A stretch of 56,277 nucleotides of DNA from Caulobacter sp. AP07 (GCF_000281955.1 NZ_AKKF01000134.1:1-56277); one strand, 5' to 3'; positions 44,004 through 53,484 are shown, counted from the first letter of the stretch. Notes: a model not told the origin generated them from the sequence alone. Program-made: numbers and translations.

Positions 44004-44719
44004 TCGACCTCGCCGCGATCCCGCGGGCCGACATCGCCTGGCGCGGGGCGGTCCGGATCATCCGCAGCGCCTGGCCGCCGATCGACCTGTTCGAGGACAT
44101 CGCCGACCCCGCTGACTGGCCGCTGCTGATCGCCGCCGAGCAGAAGACCAATCCGCGGCTGATGGAGACCATCGGCAATCTCGACCTGCTGCCCCAGGAC
44201 CGCTGGGTGGCCGGGGCGGGGGCCAGCTACCTGATGGCGCCCTTCACCCATGTCAGCCCCGATCGCCCCAGCCGGTTCAGCGCCGGGGCGTACGGCGTGC
44301 TCTATTTGGGCGACAGCTTCGAGGTGGCGCTGGCCGAGACCATCCACCACCACCAGCGCTTCATGGCGGCAACCGCCGAGCCGCCGGGCTGGACCTCGCA
44401 GTTCCGCGAGATCGTCCTGAACGTCGCTGCGTCGCTGCACGACCTGCGCGGCGGCTCGGCCGACCTTGCCGCGACGCTTTCGCCCGACGACTACGCCGCC
44501 AGCCAGTCCCTGGGCGCCCAGCTGCGCGCCAGTGGCTCGGAGGGGGTGGTCTTTCCCAGCGTGCGTCACGCGGGCGGAACCTGCGTCGGGCTATTCTACC
44601 CTGATTTGGCGTCAGGCCCCGTGCAGGGTCGGCACCTCGACTATCACTGGGACGGAAGCCGCGTGGACCTGTTCAGGGTCCCGGCGACCGGCGAGGTCTT
44701 TCGGATCGAGGACCGGTAG
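44000..44719 (+). CDS. RES domain toxin
   Basis: A 239-aa RES-domain protein, a NAD-degrading or ADP-ribosyltransferase-like toxin. The conserved core is visible as SRFSAGAYGVLYLGDSFEVALAE (Arg and Ser of the RES motif, Tyr, Glu), shortened, and a later SEGVVFPSVRHAGGTCVG. About 90 residues precede the RES core, longer than minimal members. GTG 44000 overlaps the antitoxin stop by 4 bases, fixing the start. RES toxins of this type deplete NAD+ in related systems; activity here is inferred. Confidence 0.93.
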   Translation: MIDLAAIPRADIAWRGAVRIIRSAWPPIDLFEDIADPADWPLLIAAEQKTNPRLMETIGNLDLLPQDRWVAGAGASYLMAPFTHVSPDRPSRFSAGAYGVLYLGDSFEVALAETIHHHQRFMAATAEPPGWTSQFREIVLNVAASLHDLRGGSADLAATLSPDDYAASQSLGAQLRASGSEGVVFPSVRHAGGTCVGLFYPDLASGPVQGRHLDYHWDGSRVDLFRVPATGEVFRIEDR

Positions 44720-44732
44720 GCAGCCGATCCGG

Positions 44733-45137
44733 CTATTCGAACATGTCCAGGATGTCCTCGAACAGTTCGCGGCGCCAATCCTCGATATCGACCTTGGAGA
44801 GGGCCATGGTTGTCGAGGCCAGGGCCCGCTCGGCGTCGTCGCCCTCCACCGTTTCGATCAAGTCGATGATCTGAAACGCCTCGTGCGCGACCTCCCAGCC
44901 ACCGTCGATGACGAGATCGACCAGAAAATTCAGGTGATCCGAGCAATCGTAGTGGCCAAGGGCATGGACCAGGGTTCCGCGATCGTTGCGCAGGTCCGGG
45001 CGACCGATCATGCGGATCAGCACCTCGGCCAAGCGGGGCGTCTTGCTCTCGGCTAGACGCAGGGCGAGCGCGTTGCGGGCCTTGCCGTCGGATAGCGTCT
45101 CCAGCGTTTCCAGGTCCGCAGCGTTTGGGGAGACCAT
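44733..45137 (-). CDS. Hypothetical HEAT-repeat-like protein
   Basis: A 134-aa soluble helical protein. Paired helices (RNALALRLAESKTPRLAEVL, TLVHALGHYDCSDHLNFLVD) suggest short HEAT/Armadillo-type repeats, and the C-terminal helix is acidic. ATG 45137 lies 14 bases after the carbonic anhydrase stop, so it is probably the last gene of that minus-strand operon. It converges with the RES toxin gene (13 bases between). Function unknown. Confidence 0.7.
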   Translation of the reverse strand: MVSPNAADLETLETLSDGKARNALALRLAESKTPRLAEVLIRMIGRPDLRNDRGTLVHALGHYDCSDHLNFLVDLVIDGGWEVAHEAFQIIDLIETVEGDDAERALASTTMALSKVDIEDWRRELFEDILDMFE

Positions 45138-45151
45138 GGTCGAGCTACCCC

Positions 45152-45778
45152 TCACCCCGCCCCGCTGGCCACCCGTTCGTAGTCGTCCAGGCTCGAAATC
45201 CCGACGTTCAGGTCGGTGACCAGGCCGTTGGCCAGCGAATAGACCCAGCCGTGCACCGACAGGCTCTGGCCCCGCGCCCAGGCGTCCTGGACGAAGACGT
45301 CGGAGGCCACGTTGCGGACCTGGCGGATGACGTTCAGCTCGCACAGGCGGTTGAGGCGGGCCTTCTCGTCGGGCAGGGCGTCGAGCTCGTGCCGGTGCTC
45401 GGCGTGGACCTCGCGGATCGGGTGCAGCCAGTGGTCGACCAGGCCGCGCCGCTTGCCGTCGATGGCCGCCGCCACGCCGCCGCAGCCGTAGTGGCCGACG
45501 ACCATCACGTGCTTGACCTTGATCACGTCGACCGCGAACTGCAGCACGCTGAGGTAGTTGGCGTCCTGCGGCGGAGCCAGGTTGGCGACGTTGCGGTGGA
45601 CGAACAGCTCGCCGGGATCGAGGCCGACGATCTCGTTGGCCGGCACCCGGCTGTCGCTGCAGCCGATCCACAGATATTCCGGGCTCTGTTGGCCTTCCAG
45701 GCGCTTGAAGAACTGCGGGTCGGCTTCGGTCTTGCGCAGCGACCAGGCCAGGTTGTTGCTCTTGAGGTCTTCAAGCAT
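45152..45778 (-). CDS. can: Beta-carbonic anhydrase
   Basis: Zinc enzyme interconverting CO2 and bicarbonate, 208 aa from ATG 45778 (ATG 45787 possible). Zinc ligands are visible: Cys and Asp-Arg dyad in WIGCSDSRVP, and His/Cys in VVGHYGCGG. LFVHRNVANL and the C-terminal VHGWVYSLANGLV are typical of the Can type. The start overlaps the end of maiA by 8 bases, so both are in one operon. Confidence 0.96.
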   Translation of the reverse strand: MLEDLKSNNLAWSLRKTEADPQFFKRLEGQQSPEYLWIGCSDSRVPANEIVGLDPGELFVHRNVANLAPPQDANYLSVLQFAVDVIKVKHVMVVGHYGCGGVAAAIDGKRRGLVDHWLHPIREVHAEHRHELDALPDEKARLNRLCELNVIRQVRNVASDVFVQDAWARGQSLSVHGWVYSLANGLVTDLNVGISSLDDYERVASGAG

Positions 45779-46412
45779 GGATCGCATCCGGCTGGAGGTC
45801 GGGGTGGGCGGCGGCGAAGGCCGGGTGTTCGGCGGCCCGCGCGGCGGCGGCGCGCAGGGCTGGGAACGGGGCCAGGTCCACCTTGAACCGCTCGGCGTTG
45901 TAGACCTGGGGGACCAGGCAGCAGTCGGCCAGGCCGGGCGCGTCGCCGAACGCGAAGCCCCGGCCGTGGCGGGCGATCAGCGGCTCCAGGGCCGTGAAGC
46001 CGTCGGTGATCCAGCGATGCACCCAAGCGTCGCGGGCCGGCTCGTCGACGCCGAGCTTGGCCAGGGCCCGCAGGATGCGCAGGTTGTTCACCGGGTGGAT
46101 GTCGCAGGCGACGATCTCGGCCATGGCCCGCACCACAGCCCGGTCGAACGGGTCGGCCGGCAGCAGGGCCGGGGCGGGGACGGTCTCGTCCAGCCATTCC
46201 AGGATCGCCAGGCTCTGGGTCAGCGTCCTGCCGTCCACTTCAAGAGTCGGCAAAAGCCGCTGGGGGTTGAGCGCGGCATAGGCCGGCTCATGGTGCTGGC
46301 TGGTGACCAGATTGACCGGCGCGTAGTCGTAGGCCAGGCCCTTGAGGTTCAGCCCGATCCGCACCCGATAGGGCGCGCTGGCTCGCCAGGTGCTGTGCAG
46401 GGTGAGCTTCAT
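45771..46412 (-). CDS. maiA: Maleylacetoacetate isomerase
   Basis: Glutathione-S-transferase-fold isomerase (zeta class), 213 aa, which isomerises maleylacetoacetate or maleylpyruvate using glutathione. The N-terminus STWRASAPYRVRIGLNLKGL matches the zeta-class SSxxS..RVRIALNLK pattern, though the first Ser of the usual SS pair is altered (STWRAS). VNPQ-like NPQRLLPTLEVDG and DIHPVNNLRIL are further zeta features. The upstream FAH-family gene (10 bases) gives the next step of tyrosine or gentisate breakdown. Confidence 0.9.
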   Translation of the reverse strand: MKLTLHSTWRASAPYRVRIGLNLKGLAYDYAPVNLVTSQHHEPAYAALNPQRLLPTLEVDGRTLTQSLAILEWLDETVPAPALLPADPFDRAVVRAMAEIVACDIHPVNNLRILRALAKLGVDEPARDAWVHRWITDGFTALEPLIARHGRGFAFGDAPGLADCCLVPQVYNAERFKVDLAPFPALRAAAARAAEHPAFAAAHPDLQPDAIHA

Positions 46413-46422
46413 CGGGACCGCC

Positions 46423-47109
46423 TCAGACGATGGTGAAGTCGAGCTGGCCGACGCCCTCGACCGCGCCCTCGACCCGGTCGCCGCGCCCGATGGCGGCGAC
46501 GCCCTCGGGGGTGCCGGTGAAGATCAGGTCGCCTGCCGCCAGGGTCCAGAGCTTGGAGGCCTCGGCGATGATCTCGGGGATCGTCCAGATCATGTCCGCG
46601 ATCTGGCCGACCTGACGCTCCTGGCCGTTGACCGACAGGCGGATGGCGCCGTCGACGCTGGCCTTGTCGACCGGGCGGATGGCCGAGATCGGGGCGCTGG
46701 CGTCGAAGCCCTTGGCGGCGTCCCACGGCTGGCCCTTGGCCTTGGCGGCGGCCTGCAGGTCGCGGCGGGTCAGGTCGACGCCCACGGCGTAGCCGAACAC
46801 ATGGTCCATCGCCGCCTCGACGGCGATGCCGGCGCCGCCCGACTTCAGGGCCACCACCAGTTCGATCTCGTGGTGCAGGTCGTGGGTCGCGGACGGGTAG
46901 GGGACGTTGCCCGGGCCCAGCAGCGCCACCACGGCGTCGGCCGGCTTGGCGAAGAAGAACGGCGGGTCGCGCTCGTCGCCGCCCATCTCGCGCCGGTGGG
47001 CCGCGTAGTTGCGGCCGACGCAGAGGATGCGGCGCACCGGGAAGACGACGTCGCCCCCCTCAACCGGAACCGTGGACGGGGCGGGCGGGGGAAAGGCGAA
47101 GTGCGTCAT
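46423..47109 (-). CDS. Fumarylacetoacetate hydrolase family protein
   Basis: A 228-aa FAH-family hydrolase, of the fumarylpyruvate or fumarylacetoacetate hydrolase type without the long N-terminal domain. Key features are ILCVGRNYAAH, FFFAKPADAVV, the metal-binding acid patch HHEIELVVAL, GVDLTRRDLQ, and DLIFTGTPEGVA. First gene of the minus-strand operon with maiA; together they could cleave fumarylpyruvate after maleylpyruvate isomerisation. No dioxygenase is in the window, so the pathway is incomplete here. Confidence 0.92.
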   Translation of the reverse strand: MTHFAFPPPAPSTVPVEGGDVVFPVRRILCVGRNYAAHRREMGGDERDPPFFFAKPADAVVALLGPGNVPYPSATHDLHHEIELVVALKSGGAGIAVEAAMDHVFGYAVGVDLTRRDLQAAAKAKGQPWDAAKGFDASAPISAIRPVDKASVDGAIRLSVNGQERQVGQIADMIWTIPEIIAEASKLWTLAAGDLIFTGTPEGVAAIGRGDRVEGAVEGVGQLDFTIV

Positions 47110-47314
47110 GCCGCCTGATTAGACCCAAACCCGCGCCGCCAAAAGTCTCCCGCGCGAAAAGGCCTTCGCCGGGCCACGATCTTGAAACATCCAGGGCAAG
47201 CAGGCCGCATAAACGTTCTTTCACTTGCCCCGAGACCTGACGACGAGTCATGACGGGTAACCAATTGTGGCGAAAACCCGCCGCGCCGAAATCGAAGGGG
47301 GCCTCGGACCGACG

Positions 47315-48193
47315 ATGCTGATCATCGAGAACCTGACCCACGTCTATGCCAATGGCGTGAAAGCCCTCGATGAGGTCAGCCTGACGATCCCGCGCGGCAT
47401 GTACGGCCTGCTCGGCCCGAACGGCGCCGGCAAGTCGACCCTGATGCGCACCGTCGCCACCCTGCAGGCCCCGACCTCGGGCCATATCCGCTTCGACGAC
47501 ATCGACGTGCTGAAGTCGCCCGACCTGCTGCGGCGCACCCTGGGCTACCTGCCGCAGGACTTCGGCGTCTATCCGCGGGTCAGCGCCTACGACATGCTCG
47601 ACCATATGGCGGTGCTGAAGGGGATTTCCGGCGCCAAGGAACGCAAGGACGTCGTCGAGAGCCTGCTCCACCAGGTCAACCTGTGGACCGTGCGCAAGAA
47701 GGCCATCGCCGGCTTCTCGGGCGGCATGCGCCAGCGGTTCGGCATCGCCCAGGCCCTGATCGGCGACCCGCGCCTGATCATCGTCGACGAGCCGACCGCC
47801 GGCCTCGACCCCGAGGAGCGCAACCGCTTCCTCAACCTGCTGGCCGAGATCGGCGAGAACGTGGTGGTCATCCTCTCGACCCACATCGTCGAGGACGTGT
47901 CGGACCTCTGTCCGGCCATGGCGATCATCTGCGACGGCCGCATCGTCAAGGAAGGCGCCCCGGCCGCCCTGGTCACCCAGCTCTCGGGGCGCATCTGGCG
48001 CAAGACCATCGACAAGGCCGAGCTAGAGGACGCCAAGGCCCGCTACCAGGTGATCTCCACCCGCCTGCTGGGCGGTCGCACGGTGATCCACATCCTGGCC
48101 GACCAGGATCCGGGCGACGGCTTCGGCCGGGTCGAGGGCGGGCTGGAGGATGTCTATTTCTCGACCCTCTCCACAACCCGGTGCGCGGCCTAG
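47315..48193 (+). CDS. ABC transporter ATP-binding protein
   Basis: A 292-aa ATPase. ATG 47315 gives the standard start MLIIENLTHVYANG; GTG 47267 would add 16 residues. Walker A GPNGAGKST, Q-loop LPQDFG, signature FSGGMRQRFGIAQAL, Walker B LIIVDEPTAGLD and the switch His in LSTHIVED are intact. The C-terminus (IWRKTIDKAELEDAKARYQ) is the region that normally contacts permeases. The partner permease-peptidase gene starts 11 bases downstream. Confidence 0.96.
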   Translation: MLIIENLTHVYANGVKALDEVSLTIPRGMYGLLGPNGAGKSTLMRTVATLQAPTSGHIRFDDIDVLKSPDLLRRTLGYLPQDFGVYPRVSAYDMLDHMAVLKGISGAKERKDVVESLLHQVNLWTVRKKAIAGFSGGMRQRFGIAQALIGDPRLIIVDEPTAGLDPEERNRFLNLLAEIGENVVVILSTHIVEDVSDLCPAMAIICDGRIVKEGAPAALVTQLSGRIWRKTIDKAELEDAKARYQVISTRLLGGRTVIHILADQDPGDGFGRVEGGLEDVYFSTLSTTRCAA

Positions 48194-48204
48194 GACGCGT
48201 GGGG

Positions 48205-51200
48205 ATGTTCGGAAAAGTCGCCGCCTTCGAGTTCCGCTACCAGGCGCGCCAGCCGGTCTTCTGGGTCGGGGTGATCATCTTCTTCCTGCTGGCCTTCGCC
48301 ACGGTCGCCGCGCCGAACATCGTCCAGCTGGGCTCCACGGCCAACGTCCACAAGAACGCCGCGTCGGTGATCGCCAACGCCCACCTGTTCTTCGCCATCG
48401 TCTACATGTTCGTCACGGCCGCCTTCGTGGCCAACATCATCGTCCGCGACGAGGACACCGGCTTCCACGGCATCCTGCGGTCTACGCGGCTGTCGAAGTT
48501 CGACTACCTGTACGGCCGGTTCACCGGCGCCTTCGCGGCGGCGGCCCTGTCGTTCCTGGCGGTGCCGGTCGGCATGGCCCTGGGCGCGGCCATGTGGTGG
48601 GTCGACCCCGACAGCGTCGGCCCCTTCGTCCTCTCCCACTACCTGTTCGGCTATTTCGTCCTGGCCCTACCGTCGCTGCTGCTGACCTCGGCGGTGTTCT
48701 TCTCGCTGACCACCCTGACGCGGTCGATGATGTGGACCTATGTCGGCGTCATCGCCTTCATGGTGCTGTCGTCGGTCGGCGCGACCCTGCTGCGCCAGCC
48801 GGGGCTGGAAAAGGTCGCCGCCCTCTGGGAGCCCTTCGGCGGCGGGGCCTTCGGCCTGGCGACCCGCTACTGGACGGCCGCCGAGCGCAACGCCCAGCTG
48901 CCGCCTCTGGCCGGCTTCCTGCTGGCCAACCGCCTGCTGTGGACCGGCGTCGCCCTGGTCATCATCGCCGCCGCCTACTGGCTGTTCGACCTGCGCAAGG
49001 GCGACGGCGCCGCCAGGGTCAAGCGCGACAAGTCCGACGCCGACATCCCGCGCGCCGCGACCGAGGTCGCCCGCGCGACCCCCACCTTCGGAACGGCCAC
49101 CCACCTGGCCCAGCTGTGGGCCCGGGCCCGGCTCGACGCCCGGCAGGTCTTCCTCAGCCCGGCCTATCTGGTGCTGCTGGGCCTGGCCGGGGTGCTGTCG
49201 GTGCTCAATCTCTGGCACGTCGCCGACGACGGCCTCTATGGCGGGGCGATCTATCCGGTGACCCGGGCGATGATCGGCTCGCTGGAAGGCGTCTTCCCGT
49301 TCATCAGCCTGATCATCGCCTCGTTCTACGCCGGCGAACTGGTCTGGCGCGAGCAGGAGCGGCGGACCCACGAGCTGATCGACGCCACACCGATCCCCGA
49401 CTGGGCCTTCGTGGTCCCCAAGACCCTGGCCATCGGCCTGGTCCTGGTCTCGACCTTCGTGATCGCCGCGCTGATGGCCATCACGATCCAGCTGATCAAG
49501 GGTTACACCCATCTGGAACTGGTGAACTACCTGTTCTGGTGGGTGCTGCCCCAGGCCGCCGACTGCTTCCTGCTGGCGGTGCTGGCGGTGTTCCTGCAGG
49601 TGCTGTCGCCGCACAAGTTCGTCGGCTGGGGCCTGATGGTGCTGTACATCATCGCCACCATCGTCGCGTCCAGCTACGGGCTGGAGCACAACCTCTACAT
49701 CTATGACGGGACCTCGCCCGTGCCGCGCTCCGACCTCAACGGCCTGGGGCGGTTCTGGATCGGCGCCTGGTGGTTCCGGCTCTACTGGGCGGCCTTCGCG
49801 ACGGTGCTGCTGGTGCTGTGCCACGTGTTGTGGCGACGCGGGACCGAGACCCGGCTGAGGCCCCGGCTGCTGGCCCTGCCGCGTCGCCTCTCGGGCCGTT
49901 CGGGCCTGGTGGCCGGCGCCGCCCTGATGGTGTTCCTCGGCGTCGGAGTGTTCATCTACATGAACACCAACGTCTGGAACCAGTACCGCACGACCCTGAG
50001 CAACGAGCGCTGGACCGCCGACTACGAGAAGGCCCTGCTGCCGTTCGAGACCACGCCCCAGCCCAAGATCGTGGCGGTCAAGCTGGACGTCGACATCCGC
50101 CCGCACATGCCGCGCATCGACACCAAGGGCGTCTACGAGATCGAGAACCGCACCGGCAAGCCGCTGCGCGAGATCCATGTCCGCTTCGACCGCGACCTCA
50201 AGGTGCTGGCCCTGTCGATCCAGGGGGCCCGGCCCAAGCGCACCTTCGAGCGCTTCAACTACCGGATCTTCGCCTTCGACACCCCGATGCAGCCGGGCGA
50301 GCGGCGCTCGATGTCGTTCAGCACCGCCCGGGTCGAGTTCGGCTTCCGCAACAGCGGCCCCGACATCAGCATGGTCGACAACGGCACCTTCATCAACGAC
50401 CAGCAGCTGGCCCCGTCGCTGGGCATGGACCGAAGAGGGCTCCTGAACGACCGCACCAAGCGGCGCAAGTACGGCCTGCCGCCGCAACTGCGGATGGCCA
50501 AGCTGGGCGACGCGGCCTCGCGCGAGTTCAACGGCCTGCGCCGCGACAGCGACTGGGTGACCGCCGACATCACCGTCACCACCGACGCCGACCAGACCCC
50601 GATCGCGCCGGGCTACAAGGTGTCGGAGAAGGTCTGGTTCGAGCCGGCCAAGAGTGGCGGACCGGTGACCAAGGCCGGCGACCGGCGCACGGCGCGGTTC
50701 GTCACCGAAGCGCCGATCCTGCACTTCTTCTCGATCCAGTCGGCCCGCTACGCGGTCAGGACCGAGCCTTACAAGGGCGTGCAGCTGTCGGTCTACTACG
50801 ACCCGCCGCATGGCTGGAACGTCGACCGGATGCTGGCTTCGATGAAACGGTCGCTGGACTACGACCAGGCCAATTTCAGCCCCTACCAGTTCCGCCAGCT
50901 GCGCTACCTGGAGTTCCCGGGCTACGGCGACTTCGCCCAGTCGTTCGCCAACACCATCCCGTGGTCCGAGAACCTCGGCTTCATCTCCAAGTACGACGAC
51001 CCGAGCAAGATCGACATGGTCACCTATGTCGGGGCCCACGAGATCGCCCACCAGTGGTGGGCCCACCAGCTGATCGGCGCTGACCAGCAGGGCGGCGCGG
51101 CGCTGAGCGAGACCCTGGCCCAGTACTCGGCCCTGATGGTGATGAAGAAGACCTATGGCGAGCCGATGATCCGCAAGTTCCTCAAATACGAACTGGACCG

Positions 51201-51828
51201 CTACCTGCGGGCCCGGGGCGGCGAGGTGATCGAGGAACTGCCGCTGCGCCAGGTCGAGGACCAGCCCTACATCTACTACAACAAGGGCTCGCTGGTGATG
51301 TACCGCCTGGCCGAGGAGATCGGCGAGGACAACGTCAACGCCGCCCTGCGCGAGATGCTGGCCGCCTACGCCTTCAAGGGCCCGCCCTATCCCACCACCC
51401 TGGAACTGGTCGCCGCCCTGCGTCGCCACGCCCCGGCCGACAAGCAGGCGCTGATCACCGACCTGTTCGAGAAGATCACGCTCTACGACCTGAAGACCCA
51501 GTCGGCGCGGGCCAGCATGCGCCCCGACGGCCGCTACGACGTGACCCTGGTGGTCGAGGCCCGCAAGCTCTACGCCCAGGGCCGCGGCCAGGAGAAGGAA
51601 GCGCCGATGAGCGAGCCGATGGATGTCGGCCTGTTCTCGCTGGAGCCGGGCAAGAAGGGCTTCGGGGCCGACAAGGTCATCGCCCTGGAGCGCCGGACCA
51701 TCCGCTCGGGAACCCAGACCCTGACCTTCGTGACCAAGGTCGCGCCGAAGGCGGCCGGGGTGGACCCCTACAACATCGTCATCGACCGCAACGGCGACGA
51801 CAACGTCATCAAGGTCGAGGCCCAGTGA
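48205..51828 (+). CDS. ABC-2 permease fused to M1-family metallopeptidase
   Basis: A 1207-aa fusion. The N-terminal half carries two groups of membrane helices (about residues 15-260 and 310-570) of ABC-2 permease type, e.g. FWVGVIIFFLLAFATV. The C-terminal half, about 590-1150, is a gluzincin aminopeptidase: HEIAHQWWAHQ with zinc-binding His pair, and the downstream Glu in LSETLAQYS. A beta-rich domain lies between. Topology would put the peptidase outside the cytoplasm. Such fusions pair with the adjacent ATPase; substrates are not known. The gene overlaps the thioesterase start by 4 bases (GTGA). Confidence 0.93.
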   Translation: MFGKVAAFEFRYQARQPVFWVGVIIFFLLAFATVAAPNIVQLGSTANVHKNAASVIANAHLFFAIVYMFVTAAFVANIIVRDEDTGFHGILRSTRLSKFDYLYGRFTGAFAAAALSFLAVPVGMALGAAMWWVDPDSVGPFVLSHYLFGYFVLALPSLLLTSAVFFSLTTLTRSMMWTYVGVIAFMVLSSVGATLLRQPGLEKVAALWEPFGGGAFGLATRYWTAAERNAQLPPLAGFLLANRLLWTGVALVIIAAAYWLFDLRKGDGAARVKRDKSDADIPRAATEVARATPTFGTATHLAQLWARARLDARQVFLSPAYLVLLGLAGVLSVLNLWHVADDGLYGGAIYPVTRAMIGSLEGVFPFISLIIASFYAGELVWREQERRTHELIDATPIPDWAFVVPKTLAIGLVLVSTFVIAALMAITIQLIKGYTHLELVNYLFWWVLPQAADCFLLAVLAVFLQVLSPHKFVGWGLMVLYIIATIVASSYGLEHNLYIYDGTSPVPRSDLNGLGRFWIGAWWFRLYWAAFATVLLVLCHVLWRRGTETRLRPRLLALPRRLSGRSGLVAGAALMVFLGVGVFIYMNTNVWNQYRTTLSNERWTADYEKALLPFETTPQPKIVAVKLDVDIRPHMPRIDTKGVYEIENRTGKPLREIHVRFDRDLKVLALSIQGARPKRTFERFNYRIFAFDTPMQPGERRSMSFSTARVEFGFRNSGPDISMVDNGTFINDQQLAPSLGMDRRGLLNDRTKRRKYGLPPQLRMAKLGDAASREFNGLRRDSDWVTADITVTTDADQTPIAPGYKVSEKVWFEPAKSGGPVTKAGDRRTARFVTEAPILHFFSIQSARYAVRTEPYKGVQLSVYYDPPHGWNVDRMLASMKRSLDYDQANFSPYQFRQLRYLEFPGYGDFAQSFANTIPWSENLGFISKYDDPSKIDMVTYVGAHEIAHQWWAHQLIGADQQGGAALSETLAQYSALMVMKKTYGEPMIRKFLKYELDRYLRARGGEVIEELPLRQVEDQPYIYYNKGSLVMYRLAEEIGEDNVNAALREMLAAYAFKGPPYPTTLELVAALRRHAPADKQALITDLFEKITLYDLKTQSARASMRPDGRYDVTLVVEARKLYAQGRGQEKEAPMSEPMDVGLFSLEPGKKGFGADKVIALERRTIRSGTQTLTFVTKVAPKAAGVDPYNIVIDRNGDDNVIKVEAQ

Positions 51829-52250
51829 ATCCGCACGAACCGAAGCTGGACGCGGCGGCGCTGAACGCCTTCCTGTCGGGGGCCTTCCCGGAGGCCGACG
51901 CCGACCTGATGCCGAAGGTGGTCGAGGTGGCGGCGGGTCGGGTCCTGGTGCGCCAGGCCTTCGCCAGCCGGGCCCTGCGGCCGGGCGGCCTGATCTCGGG
52001 ACCCACCCAGATGGCGCTGGCCGACATGGCGGCCTACGCCCTGGTGCTGGCCCATATCGGCGAGGTGGCGATGGCGGTGACCACGTCCCTGACCATCCAC
52101 TTCCTGCGCGGGGCCAAGCCGGGCGACCTCCATGCGGAGGCCAGCCTGCTCAAGCTCGGCCGCCGCATCGCGACGGCCGATATCCTGATCTGGTCGGAAT
52201 CGCGCCAGCGGGCCGCCGCCAAGGCGACGGTCGCCTACGCGATTCCGTAA
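51825..52250 (+). CDS. PaaI-type hotdog thioesterase
   Basis: A 141-aa hotdog-fold acyl-CoA thioesterase. Start GTG 51825 overlaps the preceding stop. The PaaI pattern GGLISGPTQMALADMAAYALVL includes an Asp expected to act in catalysis, followed by TTSLTIHFLRGAKPGDL and a final strand AAAKATVAYAIP. It is coupled to the permease-peptidase gene and followed 37 bases later by a CoA-transferase, so a role in acyl-CoA metabolism is more likely than one in peptide transport. Confidence 0.87.
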   Translation: MNPHEPKLDAAALNAFLSGAFPEADADLMPKVVEVAAGRVLVRQAFASRALRPGGLISGPTQMALADMAAYALVLAHIGEVAMAVTTSLTIHFLRGAKPGDLHAEASLLKLGRRIATADILIWSESRQRAAAKATVAYAIP

Positions 52251-52287
52251 GGGGACGCGGTTTCTGAAGGTGTCGGGGGAGAAGAAC

Positions 52288-53484
52288 ATGGCCGAAGCGC
52301 CGCTGAACGGCCTGCGGGTGATCGAAATGGGCTCGCTGATCGCCGGCCCGTTCTGCGGCCAGGTGCTGGGCGATTTCGGCGCCGAGGTCATCAAGCTGGA
52401 GGACCCCAAGGCCGGCGATCCGATGCGCCAGTGGGGCCGCACCAAGCCCAAGGGCCATTCGCCGTGGTGGCCGGTGATCGGCCGCAACAAGAAGTCCGTC
52501 ACCCTGGACCTGCGCACCCCCGAGGGCCGCGACGTCGCCCGCGCCCTGATCGCCAAGGCCGACGTGGTGGTCGAGAACTTCCGCCCCGGCACGCTCGAAA
52601 AATGGGGCATGGGCTATGACGCCCTGGCCGCGACCAATCCTGGCCTGGTGATGGCGCGGGTCTCGGGCTTCGGTCAGACGGGTCCCTATTCGCACCGCGC
52701 CGGCTACGCCCTGATCGGCGAGGCGATGGGCGGCCTGCGCCACATCACCGGCGAGCCCGACCGGCCGCCGGCCCGGGCCGGAATCTCGATCGGCGACAGC
52801 CTGGCCGGCCTCAACGCCGCGCTGGGGACGATGATGGCGATCCACGCCCGCCACGGCACCGGCCAGGGCCAGGTGGTCGACGCGGCGATCTACGAAAGCG
52901 TGCTGACGGTGATGGAGAACCTGATCACCGAATACGACCTGTCGGGCTATGTGCGCGAGCGCTCCGGCGCGATCCTGCCCGGCATCGCGCCGTCCAACGT
53001 CTACCCGACCCGGGGCGGCGAGCTGATCCTGATCGGCGCCAACCAGGACACCCTGTTCAAGCGCCTGTGCGAGGTGATGGGCCGGCCTGAACTGGCCCAG
53101 GACGCGCGCTATCACGACCACGCGGCGCGCGGCGCCAATCAGGTCCAGCTCGACGCCACGATCGGCGGCTGGACCGTCGAGCACGACATCGAGACCTTGC
53201 TGCCCCTGCTGGAAGACGCCGGCCTGGCCGTCGGCCGGGTCTATCGCGCGCCGGACATGCTCAAGGACCCGCAGTTCATCGCCCGCGAGTCGATCGTCGA
53301 GGTGGCCCACCCGGTGTTCGGGACCGTGAAGATGCAGAACGCCTTCCCGCGGCTATCGGACACGCCGGGCGGCGTGCGCTGGCCGGGCCCGGGCCTGGGC
53401 GAGCACACCGACGCGGTGCTGCGCGAGGTGGCGGGGCTGTCGGACGAGGCGATCGCCGGGTTGCGGGAACGCGGAGTGGTTTGA
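52288..53484 (+). CDS. CaiB/BaiF (class III) CoA-transferase
   Basis: A 398-aa family III CoA-transferase. ATG 52288 has a gggggag ribosome site; GTG 52270 is an alternative six codons upstream. Motifs are LRVIEMGSLIAGPFCGQ, LGDFGAEVIKLEDP, the catalytic Asp in SIGDSLAGLNAALG, and FRPGTLEKWGMGYDALA. Such enzymes exchange CoA between acyl donors and carboxylic acids. The substrate is unknown. The 37-base gap after the thioesterase suggests a shared transcript. Confidence 0.95.
   Translation: MAEAPLNGLRVIEMGSLIAGPFCGQVLGDFGAEVIKLEDPKAGDPMRQWGRTKPKGHSPWWPVIGRNKKSVTLDLRTPEGRDVARALIAKADVVVENFRPGTLEKWGMGYDALAATNPGLVMARVSGFGQTGPYSHRAGYALIGEAMGGLRHITGEPDRPPARAGISIGDSLAGLNAALGTMMAIHARHGTGQGQVVDAAIYESVLTVMENLITEYDLSGYVRERSGAILPGIAPSNVYPTRGGELILIGANQDTLFKRLCEVMGRPELAQDARYHDHAARGANQVQLDATIGGWTVEHDIETLLPLLEDAGLAVGRVYRAPDMLKDPQFIARESIVEVAHPVFGTVKMQNAFPRLSDTPGGVRWPGPGLGEHTDAVLREVAGLSDEAIAGLRERGVV

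Noticed and set aside
47182..47213. Possible promoter TTGAAA ... CATAAA before the ABC ATPase gene
   Set aside because: The spacing is about 20 bases and the -10 match is weak, so I do not call it.
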